NCBI GenBank assembly: GCA_022704585.1
Contig: JAKJGD010000194.1
Coordinates: 1 to 5,217, forward strand
DNA: 5,217 nt
Source: Spirochaetota bacterium
GTDB lineage: Bacteria; Spirochaetota; UBA4802; UBA5550
Direction of reading: 5' to 3'
Part shown: piece by piece, positions 1 to 5,217 of the stretch
How positions within the stretch are numbered: the first letter of the stretch is position 1
Layout: every line of letters starts with the position of its first letter
Made by a program: the position numbers and the translations under genes
The notes under the pieces: generated by a model
Told to the model about the DNA's origin: nothing
The model's input: the letters and a program-made list of their open reading frames with translations, nothing else
Databases searched by the model: none

Positions 1-785
1 CCACCGTTGCCGATTACCGCGCGGCCATGACCGGGAACACGGCAATGATCTTCTCCTGCCACCGCTCGAACTTCACGATGCAGGGCTTTATCGGGAGCCC
101 GCGCCTTGCGGAGCTTGCGGCCCTGAAAAACGATTCGGTCATTTTCGTGCGCGACCTGGGAAGCGGAAACATGGCCCCCGACCAGGGCCTGCCCCGGCCT
201 TTCGAGCCAACGGTCCGGTATGAGCTCGAACAGGGTCCCGACCTGGTCTGCTTCAGCGGCGACAAGCTCCTGGGCGGGTGCCAGGCCGGCATCATCGTGG
301 GAAGGAAGGAGCTGGTCGCGCGCCTCAGGAAAAACCCGCTCATGCGCATGATTCGTCCGGACAAGCTTACCTACTTCATATTGCAAGAGACCCTCCTCCG
401 CTATGTTAACGGCGAGGCTAACGAAATATCGTCCTGGCGGATCATGACGCAGGGAGAAAAGGAGATAGCGACGCGTATAAACCGCTTCATGAGGATCATC
501 AAGCACCCTGAAAAAGCGCGGTTCGTCAGCCGGACCGGGACCATGAGCACCGTCGGCGGCGGAGCAATGCCCGGTTACCGACTGGAAAGCAGGGGCGTCA
601 GGATCCAGGTCCCGGGCCGGGGAGCGGATGACGTGTACGCGTCCCTGCTGGCGGCCCCGGTACCGGTGGTCGGCATCATCGCGGACGGCGCGTTCATCCT
701 CGATTTCCGCACCATACTCGACCCCGACGTGCCGGCCGCCGCGGCGGCAGTCGACGCGTTGCTTGCCGGCGGCTCGGGGAGATAG
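1..785 (+). CDS. selA: L-seryl-tRNA(Sec) selenium transferase (selenocysteine synthase), C-terminal part, 5' end outside the window
   Basis: SelA is a cytoplasmic PLP enzyme that converts Ser-tRNA(Sec) to Sec-tRNA(Sec) using selenophosphate. The frame is open from base 3 to a TAG stop at 783-785, giving about 260 residues. The family is about 460 residues long, so roughly the first 200 are missing. The first visible residues ([15 protein letters not shown]) match an internal family segment, so the ATG at base 27 is not the true start. The PLP-lysine motif FSGDKLLGG is present, with the lysine codon at 264-266. The late motif STVGGGAMP lies at 546-572, and the C-terminus ([18 protein letters not shown]) is typical of the family. 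A cysteine (279-281) stands where I recall proline in the usual GGPQAG. selB starts two bases after the stop, which supports the call. The identification is firm; the N-terminal part cannot be judged. Confidence 0.96.
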   Translation, partial: TVADYRAAMTGNTAMIFSCHRSNFTMQGFIGSPRLAELAALKNDSVIFVRDLGSGNMAPDQGLPRPFEPTVRYELEQGPDLVCFSGDKLLGGCQAGIIVGRKELVARLRKNPLMRMIRPDKLTYFILQETLLRYVNGEANEISSWRIMTQGEKEIATRINRFMRIIKHPEKARFVSRTGTMSTVGGGAMPGYRLESRGVRIQVPGRGADDVYASLLAAPVPVVGIIADGAFILDFRTILDPDVPAAAAAVDALLAGGSGR

Positions 786-787
786 AG

Positions 788-2611
788 ATGAACGTTATCG
801 GCACGGCCGGGCACATTGACCACGGCAAGACCTCGCTTATCATGGCGCTCACCGGTATCGACTGCGACCGGCTCCCGGAGGAGAAGGCGCGCCAGATGAC
901 CATCGACATCGGCTTCGCGCACCTCGAGCTTCCAGGTTTCGGGACCGTGGGCTTCATCGACGTGCCGGGGCACGAGCGCTTCATTCGAAACATGGTGGCC
1001 GGCGCCTGGGGGATCGACCTGGGGCTCCTCCTGGTTGCGGTTGACGACGGGTGGATGCCGCAGACCGAGGATCACTTCCGCGTGCTCCAGCTCCTGGGCG
1101 TGGAGCGCATCGTGATAGCGCTGAACAAGATCGACATCGCCGGCGAAGACATGGTCGCGCTGGTCGAGGCTGACGTGCGTCAGCGGCTTGCGGGTACGCC
1201 CTACCGGGACGCCGACATTGTGCGTGTTTCCTCAAAAACCTGCGCCGGCATCGATTCGCTCAAAACGGCGCTGGCCGGAAATTTAAAGAAGCTGGCAGAG
1301 GCGCACAACGCGGACAAGCCCTATCTTTACATAGACCGCATTTTCGGATCAAAGGGCCACGGCACTGTCGTGACCGGCACCCTGCGCAACGGCCTGCTGC
1401 GGGAAAACGACCCGGTACGGATCGAGCCGGGCGGCATCGAGACGCGCATCAAGCGGATCGAGAGCCACCACAGCACCCTTGCCGAGGGGAGCCCCTCGCA
1501 GCGGACGGCCCTGAACCTGTCCGGCGTCTCCGCTGATGCGCTCAAGAGGGGGCACATCCTCTTTCGCACCGGTTTCTTTACCCGCTCCCGGGAAGTCCTG
1601 GTGCGGATACGGCTGCTTGAAGGGCGGCGCGAGCTGAAGAACAACTCCGGCATCGAGGTCCTGATCGGTACGGCCGCAGTGCGCGGGAAGATGATTTTCC
1701 TGGCAGGCGACACGGCGGCCGCCGGGGTGTTCCCGGCCCGGATCAAGTTCGAGGAGCCGTGGTTCTGCTACCCGGGCCAGCCGTTTGTTCTCACCAGCCC
1801 GGGCGGTTTCAGAATCATCGGCGGCGGCATGGTGCTCCTGCCCGGGTATGACGGGAGGAAACACCGGGCGCGGGCAGAGCAGGGGCTTGCGCGGCTCTCC
1901 GCATATTCCTTTGAGGAGAGGCTGTCATTCATCGTGTTGGTGCTGCGCTGGATAAGGCGCGGGGATATCCACGGGATGCTCCCCGAGAGCCGCGCGTTCA
2001 TAGATGAGTCCCTGGATTCATTGCTCAAACGAAATGCCGTCAGGCAGCTGGGCGATTATATCATGGACTCGAAAAGCCATGACGAAGCGGTCACTGCAGT
2101 CCTCGATGCCGTGAAGAAGCATGTCGGGATCAATGTGAAGGAGCTGTCCGATGCAACCGGGACGGATCCGGAGATCTGCAGGCTGATCATTGCCTCTCTC
2201 GCTGCGGAAAAAAGGGTGACTGAAAAAGAAGGCAGGTTTTTCGAAGGGAGCGGGAGCCCATCTGTGACGCTTTCACCCGGCAAGGAGAAGCTCCTTGAAA
2301 CGGCCCGCGCAAACGGGGGCGCCGGTTTAGAGATGGAGCGGCTTGCCGGGGAATCGGTGAAGCGTGATGCCCGGGAGCTGATCAAGCTCGGAATGCTGGT
2401 AAGCCTTGACGGAAATATTTTGTTTCATTCCGATGTGTACAATAAAATGAAGGATACTATTGTCGCATTATTTGACACCCGGGCAAAATTAACAGTGCCT
2501 GAGGCGAAGGAGGCCGTGGGTCTATCCCGTAAATACATTCTTCCACTACTCAACAGGATCGAGCGCGATGGCCTGATTAAAAGGCTTGGCGATTTTCGCA
2601 TAAAAGCATGA
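788..2611 (+). CDS. selB: Selenocysteine-specific translation elongation factor SelB
   Basis: SelB is a cytoplasmic GTPase that brings Sec-tRNA(Sec) to the ribosome at UGA codons marked by a SECIS hairpin. The protein has 607 residues, close to the usual bacterial length of about 600-640. The G1 motif AGHIDHGKT is at 7-15. The SelB signature [17 protein letters not shown] is at 27-43, with the switch-I Thr38. G3 DVPGH is at 58-62, G4 NKID at 113-116 and a G5-like SSK at 148-150. EF-Tu-like beta-barrel domains follow from about 178 to 350, including GTVVTGTL at 192-199. The region from about 360 to 607 fits the winged-helix repeats that bind SECIS RNA, ending in a typical [20 protein letters not shown] segment. 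The ATG is preceded by GGGGAG at 776-781, six bases upstream and inside the end of selA, so translation is probably coupled. The stop is TGA followed at once by in-frame TAG. No key motif is missing. Confidence 0.97.
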   Translation: MNVIGTAGHIDHGKTSLIMALTGIDCDRLPEEKARQMTIDIGFAHLELPGFGTVGFIDVPGHERFIRNMVAGAWGIDLGLLLVAVDDGWMPQTEDHFRVLQLLGVERIVIALNKIDIAGEDMVALVEADVRQRLAGTPYRDADIVRVSSKTCAGIDSLKTALAGNLKKLAEAHNADKPYLYIDRIFGSKGHGTVVTGTLRNGLLRENDPVRIEPGGIETRIKRIESHHSTLAEGSPSQRTALNLSGVSADALKRGHILFRTGFFTRSREVLVRIRLLEGRRELKNNSGIEVLIGTAAVRGKMIFLAGDTAAAGVFPARIKFEEPWFCYPGQPFVLTSPGGFRIIGGGMVLLPGYDGRKHRARAEQGLARLSAYSFEERLSFIVLVLRWIRRGDIHGMLPESRAFIDESLDSLLKRNAVRQLGDYIMDSKSHDEAVTAVLDAVKKHVGINVKELSDATGTDPEICRLIIASLAAEKRVTEKEGRFFEGSGSPSVTLSPGKEKLLETARANGGAGLEMERLAGESVKRDARELIKLGMLVSLDGNILFHSDVYNKMKDTIVALFDTRAKLTVPEAKEAVGLSRKYILPLLNRIERDGLIKRLGDFRIKA

Positions 2612-2640
2612 TAGAATCCAGCATTATTTCACCGATGTAT

Positions 2641-2681
2641 ATATTTTAGCCCACCCGGGCTGAATATTTTTTTTATTTTTT
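2641..2681 (+). terminator. Rho-independent terminator after selB
   Basis: A hairpin with a five-pair GC-rich core, AGCCC (2648-2652) and GGGCT (2657-2661), closes an ACCC loop. It is extended by a T-G wobble and further A-T pairs between the flanking ATATTTT and GAATAT. It is followed directly by eight Ts, an A and six Ts (2667-2681). This is a textbook intrinsic terminator about 30 bp past the selB stop. It should separate the selAB transcript from the downstream envelope genes. Confidence 0.88.
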
Positions 2682-2691
2682 CCATCTTGAT

Positions 2692-2720
2692 TTGAAAATC
2701 ACCCTGAAAATTCGTATATT
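2692..2720 (+). promoter_or_regulatory. Sigma70-type promoter for the lipoprotein gene
   Basis: A -35 box TTGAAA (2692-2697) and a -10 box TATATT (2715-2720) each match five of six consensus bases and are separated by the optimal 17 nt. They sit just past the selB terminator in AT-rich DNA. Transcription would start near 2726-2728, giving an 85-90 nt leader before the ATG at 2815. The -10 box overlaps the left arm of an inverted repeat (2718-2760), so the promoter may be controlled. The prediction rests on sequence only; AT-rich DNA produces such matches by chance fairly often. Confidence 0.6.
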
Positions 2721-2760
2721 ATTCTGGATGTCCTTTAATTGCCATAATCTTCCAGATAAT
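2718..2760. repeat. Inverted repeat overlapping the predicted promoter and transcript start
   Basis: ATTATTCTGGA (2718-2728) is the reverse complement of TCCAGATAAT (2751-2760) apart from one extra T in the left arm. The arms are separated by 22 nt, and their centres are about 32 bp apart, close to three helical turns. The left arm covers the end of the -10 box and the likely +1. Paired repressor half-sites are therefore possible, more so than an RNA hairpin, because part of the left arm would not be transcribed. No regulator family can be named from this motif. Confidence 0.4.
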
Positions 2761-2814
2761 CGATATCCACTGTAGCATCATTGTTTTTGAAGATTGATAC
2801 CAGATGTATTTGTC

Positions 2815-3798
2815 ATGAGAGCCACCTTAAATAGCAAATCTTTGATCATTATTGCAATATTACTGATTGTACCTATTCCATTTTTTCCGGCCTGCATGGA
2901 TGACGATTTCGACAGGGCCATGAAAATCGAAGCGCTGCCTCTGGAAATAATAATTGCAGACAGAAATGAACCGGTTCCCGGTGATGACGGCCTGATAACC
3001 AATAATACTATATCCAATACAAGCGTCCAGCTCCTCTGGTCGCCTGCTACCGATGTGGAAACAGAGCAGGGCGATCTAGAGTATTGCCTCTACATGTCCC
3101 CGAGCAATAATATATCGACGCCGGCGGAAGCCCTCCGCAACGGAACTGTGGTCCATGTCTGGGATGCGGGGATGGTAACGGCTATCGTGACCGGGTTGAC
3201 CCCGGCCACGAACTATTTTTTCAACGTGGTGGTGCGCGACGGTGACGGGTTGAACGCAGCGTATCGGACCGTCTCGATCACGACAGAGACGGACTCTGTC
3301 TACATGTTCCCGGCCGGCTCCTTCCAGGGAGATTTTGGTGCGGCGAAGAGCCTCAGTGTCGTCCCCGTACGGGACACTATTGATTCCCTGTGCATGCAGG
3401 CACGGCTGAACGACTATTCCGACCTGCCCTGCCTGAATGTACGGGCCTTTATAAGCGTAAGCGCATCAGACGCAATTGCCGGCATGCCGGGCAACTACGG
3501 TGTGCCGGCCAACAGGAAAATCACCGGACCGACCGATGCAACGGTGGCTGACTACTGGGCTGACCTTCTCGACGGAACGATTGCCGTGACTCTTTCAGAG
3601 GGGGAGGTCGCCCCGGATGACTGGTGGTCCGGGTCTAAATCTGATGGCACGTTTGATACCGACGACAATTGCAGCGGCTGGACATCGACGGGATCGAAAG
3701 GCGTGTCCGGGAAAAATAATAAAAGTAACAATGAATGGATAGCCGGGAATGTGCCAAACTGCAGCGCAAAACAGCTTGTGCTCTGCGTCTGCTGGTAG
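2815..3798 (+). CDS. Predicted surface or periplasmic lipoprotein with FN3-like and DUF1554-like domains
   Basis: From the ATG at 2815 the protein has 327 residues. It begins with MRATLNSKS, then a hydrophobic core, then FFPAC with Cys27 as the likely lipidated residue. This lipobox is loose, lacking leucine at -3, of a kind accepted in spirochaetes. An in-frame TTG at 2794 would add MIPDVFV and put an acidic residue before the signal peptide, so ATG is preferred, although neither start has a good Shine-Dalgarno. Residues of about 64-160 resemble a fibronectin-III fold (VQLLWSPATD, then LTPATNYFFNVVVRDGDG). Residues of about 163-327 resemble DUF1554, a lectin- or endostatin-like domain typical of Leptospira lipoproteins, with DDWWSG, NCSGWTSTGSKGVSG and a C-terminal LVLCVCW. 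Cysteines at 193, 206, 286, 316, 324 and 326 could form disulfides. The ligand is unknown. The lipoprotein call is fairly good; the domain names come from pattern memory. Confidence 0.8.
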   Translation: MRATLNSKSLIIIAILLIVPIPFFPACMDDDFDRAMKIEALPLEIIIADRNEPVPGDDGLITNNTISNTSVQLLWSPATDVETEQGDLEYCLYMSPSNNISTPAEALRNGTVVHVWDAGMVTAIVTGLTPATNYFFNVVVRDGDGLNAAYRTVSITTETDSVYMFPAGSFQGDFGAAKSLSVVPVRDTIDSLCMQARLNDYSDLPCLNVRAFISVSASDAIAGMPGNYGVPANRKITGPTDATVADYWADLLDGTIAVTLSEGEVAPDDWWSGSKSDGTFDTDDNCSGWTSTGSKGVSGKNNKSNNEWIAGNVPNCSAKQLVLCVCW

Positions 3799-3871
3799 GG
3801 TTCCGGATCCTGTGCAGCTTTCATTTCTGTTCCTGTCATATCAGCCTTCCCCGCGTTATTTTCCCGTGTAA

Positions 3872-3877
3872 TATAAT
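3872..3877 (+). promoter_or_regulatory. Possible -10 box upstream of the VKOR-DsbA gene
   Basis: A perfect TATAAT lies 51 bp before the start codon at 3929 within the 130-bp gap after the lipoprotein gene. No convincing -35 box sits 16-18 bp upstream, where the sequence is C-rich, and the extended -10 TGN is not correctly placed. A TTGACT at 3894-3899 lacks a good partner before the ATG. I saw no clear terminator hairpin in this gap, so read-through from the lipoprotein promoter is equally possible. Confidence 0.3.
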
Positions 3878-3928
3878 ACCGAATAAAAATTCGTTGACTC
3901 TACAATCAAGCTGGGTAAGGTATTTGCC

Positions 3929-5164
3929 ATGCGCACGTTTATTATTACCATACTGGTGCTGTCTGTTGTCGGCGCATCCGTATCCGCCCTTCTGCTGTAC
4001 CAGCATTACGTTCCGCAGACGGAATTCGGAATGCTGGCATGCGGGGGAGACCTGATCAATCCATGCAGGATCCTGGCACGTTCGGGATTTGATACGATTT
4101 TCGGCTTCCCTATCGCGGGCCTCGGTGTGCTGGTTTATTTATTCATGATCATTGCCATCGCGGTCACGATGATCTCGGGTGAGAACAGGTATCCTCTCTG
4201 TTTCGCCGTCCTGCTTCCTGTAGGCGTCCTTTCCGTTATCGCTGATATTATCCTCGGCTCAGTGCTGATCTATCTGGGCCTGGCATGCCGCCTGTGCATA
4301 GTAACCTACACTGTCAACATCATGATATGTATCTCGTTGTTCTTCTGGTATCTCGCGCTGGAAGAAGAACACAAGGACCTCGGAGCGCTGTACCGCGACC
4401 TTTCGGCCTATCTTGGCGGAAGGGACAACCGTCCCCTGGTGATGAGCTTTTCCTTTATCATGCTGTTCATGTTCCTTTTTATACTGTTTTTTACAGCGTA
4501 CATGGATATTCGTTCGGAAAAGGACGATGCGGCAAAGTCCCGCATCAGGCAGTTCACCGAATATTTTTATACGCGCGAACAGGAGACCCTCGCTCTGCCG
4601 GAAAGCATCATGACCATCGGTGCCCCCAATGCCGAGATTCGGATAGTAGTGTTCACGGATTTTCTCTGCTCTGCATGCCACCGGCTTTATGAGGTGGAAA
4701 AGTCAGTTCTCTCCCGGTTCTGGAAGCATGTTCGCATTGATTATTATTGCTTCCCTCTCGATAATGTGTGCAACATGCATGTGCCCGGTACAACATATCC
4801 CAATTCGTGTACCGCGGCGCAGGCCTTCATAACCTCAGCCCATAAAGGTTTCTTCCCGAAGCTCCTGGAATATCATTACGAGCATTACCAGGATAACATG
4901 ACCGGCTTCAACCGGGGAGACGCACTGGCATCGGTGAGGAAGTATTTCACGACCGTGTTGCCGGGCGGATACGACCGGTTCGTCCAGGAAGCTCTGACCG
5001 AGAGGATCAAGCTGATGCTGTATGAAGACGTGGAGCGCGGGGCCGGGCTGAATGTGAAAGCCGTGCCGACCCTGTTCATAAACGGCAGAAGGCTTGAAGG
5101 CGTACCGGATGCGTCGCTTCTTGAGGCGGTTCTTTCTGAAGAACTTGAAACAGGGCATCGGTAA
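3929..5164 (+). CDS. VKOR-like quinone-linked disulfide oxidoreductase fused to a DsbA-like thioredoxin domain
   Basis: The protein has 411 residues and combines both halves of a disulfide-forming pathway. A VKOR domain passes electrons to quinone in the inner membrane and reoxidises a periplasmic thioredoxin-like domain that oxidises exported proteins. Helices lie near 3-25, 60-81, 88-113, 117-142 and 171-191. VKOR hallmarks are the loop cysteines Cys38 and Cys46, Ser52, the FGFP segment ending at Pro61, and the helix-4 CRLC (120-123). The fifth helix would put the C-terminal domain in the periplasm, as in known VKOR-thioredoxin fusions. That domain has IGAPNAEIRIVVFTDF leading into CSAC (247-250) and the cis-proline loop VPTLFINGR (Pro380). 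Further cysteines are at 274, 281 and 294. TAAGG at 3916-3920, eight bases before the ATG, is a fair ribosome site, and a TAA at 3884 closes the frame upstream. All expected redox residues are present, so the enzyme looks intact. Confidence 0.92.
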   Translation: MRTFIITILVLSVVGASVSALLLYQHYVPQTEFGMLACGGDLINPCRILARSGFDTIFGFPIAGLGVLVYLFMIIAIAVTMISGENRYPLCFAVLLPVGVLSVIADIILGSVLIYLGLACRLCIVTYTVNIMICISLFFWYLALEEEHKDLGALYRDLSAYLGGRDNRPLVMSFSFIMLFMFLFILFFTAYMDIRSEKDDAAKSRIRQFTEYFYTREQETLALPESIMTIGAPNAEIRIVVFTDFLCSACHRLYEVEKSVLSRFWKHVRIDYYCFPLDNVCNMHVPGTTYPNSCTAAQAFITSAHKGFFPKLLEYHYEHYQDNMTGFNRGDALASVRKYFTTVLPGGYDRFVQEALTERIKLMLYEDVERGAGLNVKAVPTLFINGRRLEGVPDASLLEAVLSEELETGHR

Positions 5165-5176
5165 AGCGTGATCTCA

Positions 5177-5217
5177 ATGAAAACAACAGGCGCTCGTAAT
5201 GCGGGCATCGTTATTTT
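5177..5217 (+). CDS. Possible start of the next gene, cut by the right window edge
   Basis: Twelve bases past the VKOR-DsbA stop an ATG opens a frame that runs to the window end (MKTTGARNAGIVI). A positively charged start turning hydrophobic would suit a signal peptide or membrane segment. An in-frame GTG at 5168 is an alternative start. No clear ribosome site is seen, and thirteen codons are too few for any family call. The close spacing suggests co-transcription with the preceding gene if it is real. Confidence 0.35.
   Translation, partial: MKTTGARNAGIVI

Noticed and set aside
575..1075. Long open frame on the - strand across the end of selA and start of selB
   Set aside because: It overlaps two firmly identified genes, its protein is rich in low-complexity Pro, Arg and Ala with no known motif, and GC-rich coding DNA often leaves the opposite strand open.
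1349..1864. 171-codon open frame on the - strand inside selB
   Set aside because: It lies entirely within the conserved GTPase and barrel region of selB, shows no family motif, and looks like a shadow of the GC-rich codons.
2609..2660. selB terminal TGA as a selenocysteine codon with the downstream hairpin as SECIS
   Set aside because: An in-frame TAG follows at once. The hairpin is about 37 bases away, further than bacterial SECIS elements, and is followed by a T-tract, so it is a terminator.
2794..2814. TTG at 2794 as the start of the lipoprotein gene
   Set aside because: It would put MIPDVFV, with an acidic residue, in front of a signal peptide that already starts well at the ATG at 2815, and it has no properly spaced ribosome site.
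2612..2814. selC tRNA in the gap after selB
   Set aside because: No cloverleaf arms, anticodon-loop context or long variable arm could be found; the gap is AT-rich and is explained by a terminator and a promoter.
3894..3926. TTGACT as a -35 box for the VKOR-DsbA gene
   Set aside because: The -10 partner at normal spacing would be TAAGGT, a poor match overlapping the likely ribosome site, and the transcript would be nearly leaderless.
3735..4055. + strand frame bridging the end of the lipoprotein gene and the start of the VKOR gene
   Set aside because: It overlaps both genes in a different frame, and its protein has no recognisable domain. The VKOR frame has all its catalytic cysteines and a better ribosome site.
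4259..4681. - strand frame of 140 codons opposite the VKOR-DsbA gene
   Set aside because: It is antisense to the fusion enzyme's helices and CSAC region and shows no family motif.

Overview
The window holds two functional blocks, all on the + strand. It probably comes from an uncultured bacterium of the spirochaete lineage (Spirochaetota, Leptospira-like). This assignment is inferred, not proven. It rests on a DUF1554-type lipoprotein domain, which is best known from Leptospira, on a loose lipobox of the kind spirochaetes tolerate, and on a VKOR-thioredoxin fusion as the disulfide-forming enzyme. A deltaproteobacterium or another Gram-negative lineage cannot be excluded.

Block 1 (1-2681) is the selenocysteine machinery. 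It contains the C-terminal part of selA (selenocysteine synthase, cut by the left window edge) followed two bases later by a complete selB (the selenocysteine-specific elongation factor). The selB Shine-Dalgarno lies inside the end of selA, so the pair is almost certainly one transcript with coupled translation. selB ends in a tandem TGA-TAG stop and is followed by a clear rho-independent terminator. No selC tRNA and no selenoprotein gene are visible in the window.

Block 2 (2682-5217) is an envelope block. A good sigma70-like promoter (TTGAAA, 17 nt, TATATT) that overlaps an inverted repeat precedes a cysteine-rich predicted lipoprotein with a fibronectin-III-like domain and a C-terminal DUF1554-like domain. 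After 130 bp comes a five-helix VKOR-like membrane oxidoreductase fused to a periplasmic DsbA-like thioredoxin domain, a one-chain enzyme for making disulfide bonds. The start of a further reading frame appears at the right edge. A plausible but unproven link is that the fusion enzyme oxidises exported cysteine-rich proteins such as its neighbour.

The selAB genes look clearly more GC-rich than the intergenic DNA and somewhat more than the two envelope genes. No mobile element, CRISPR array, rRNA or tRNA was recognised. No stretch longer than about 210 bp lacks a gene.
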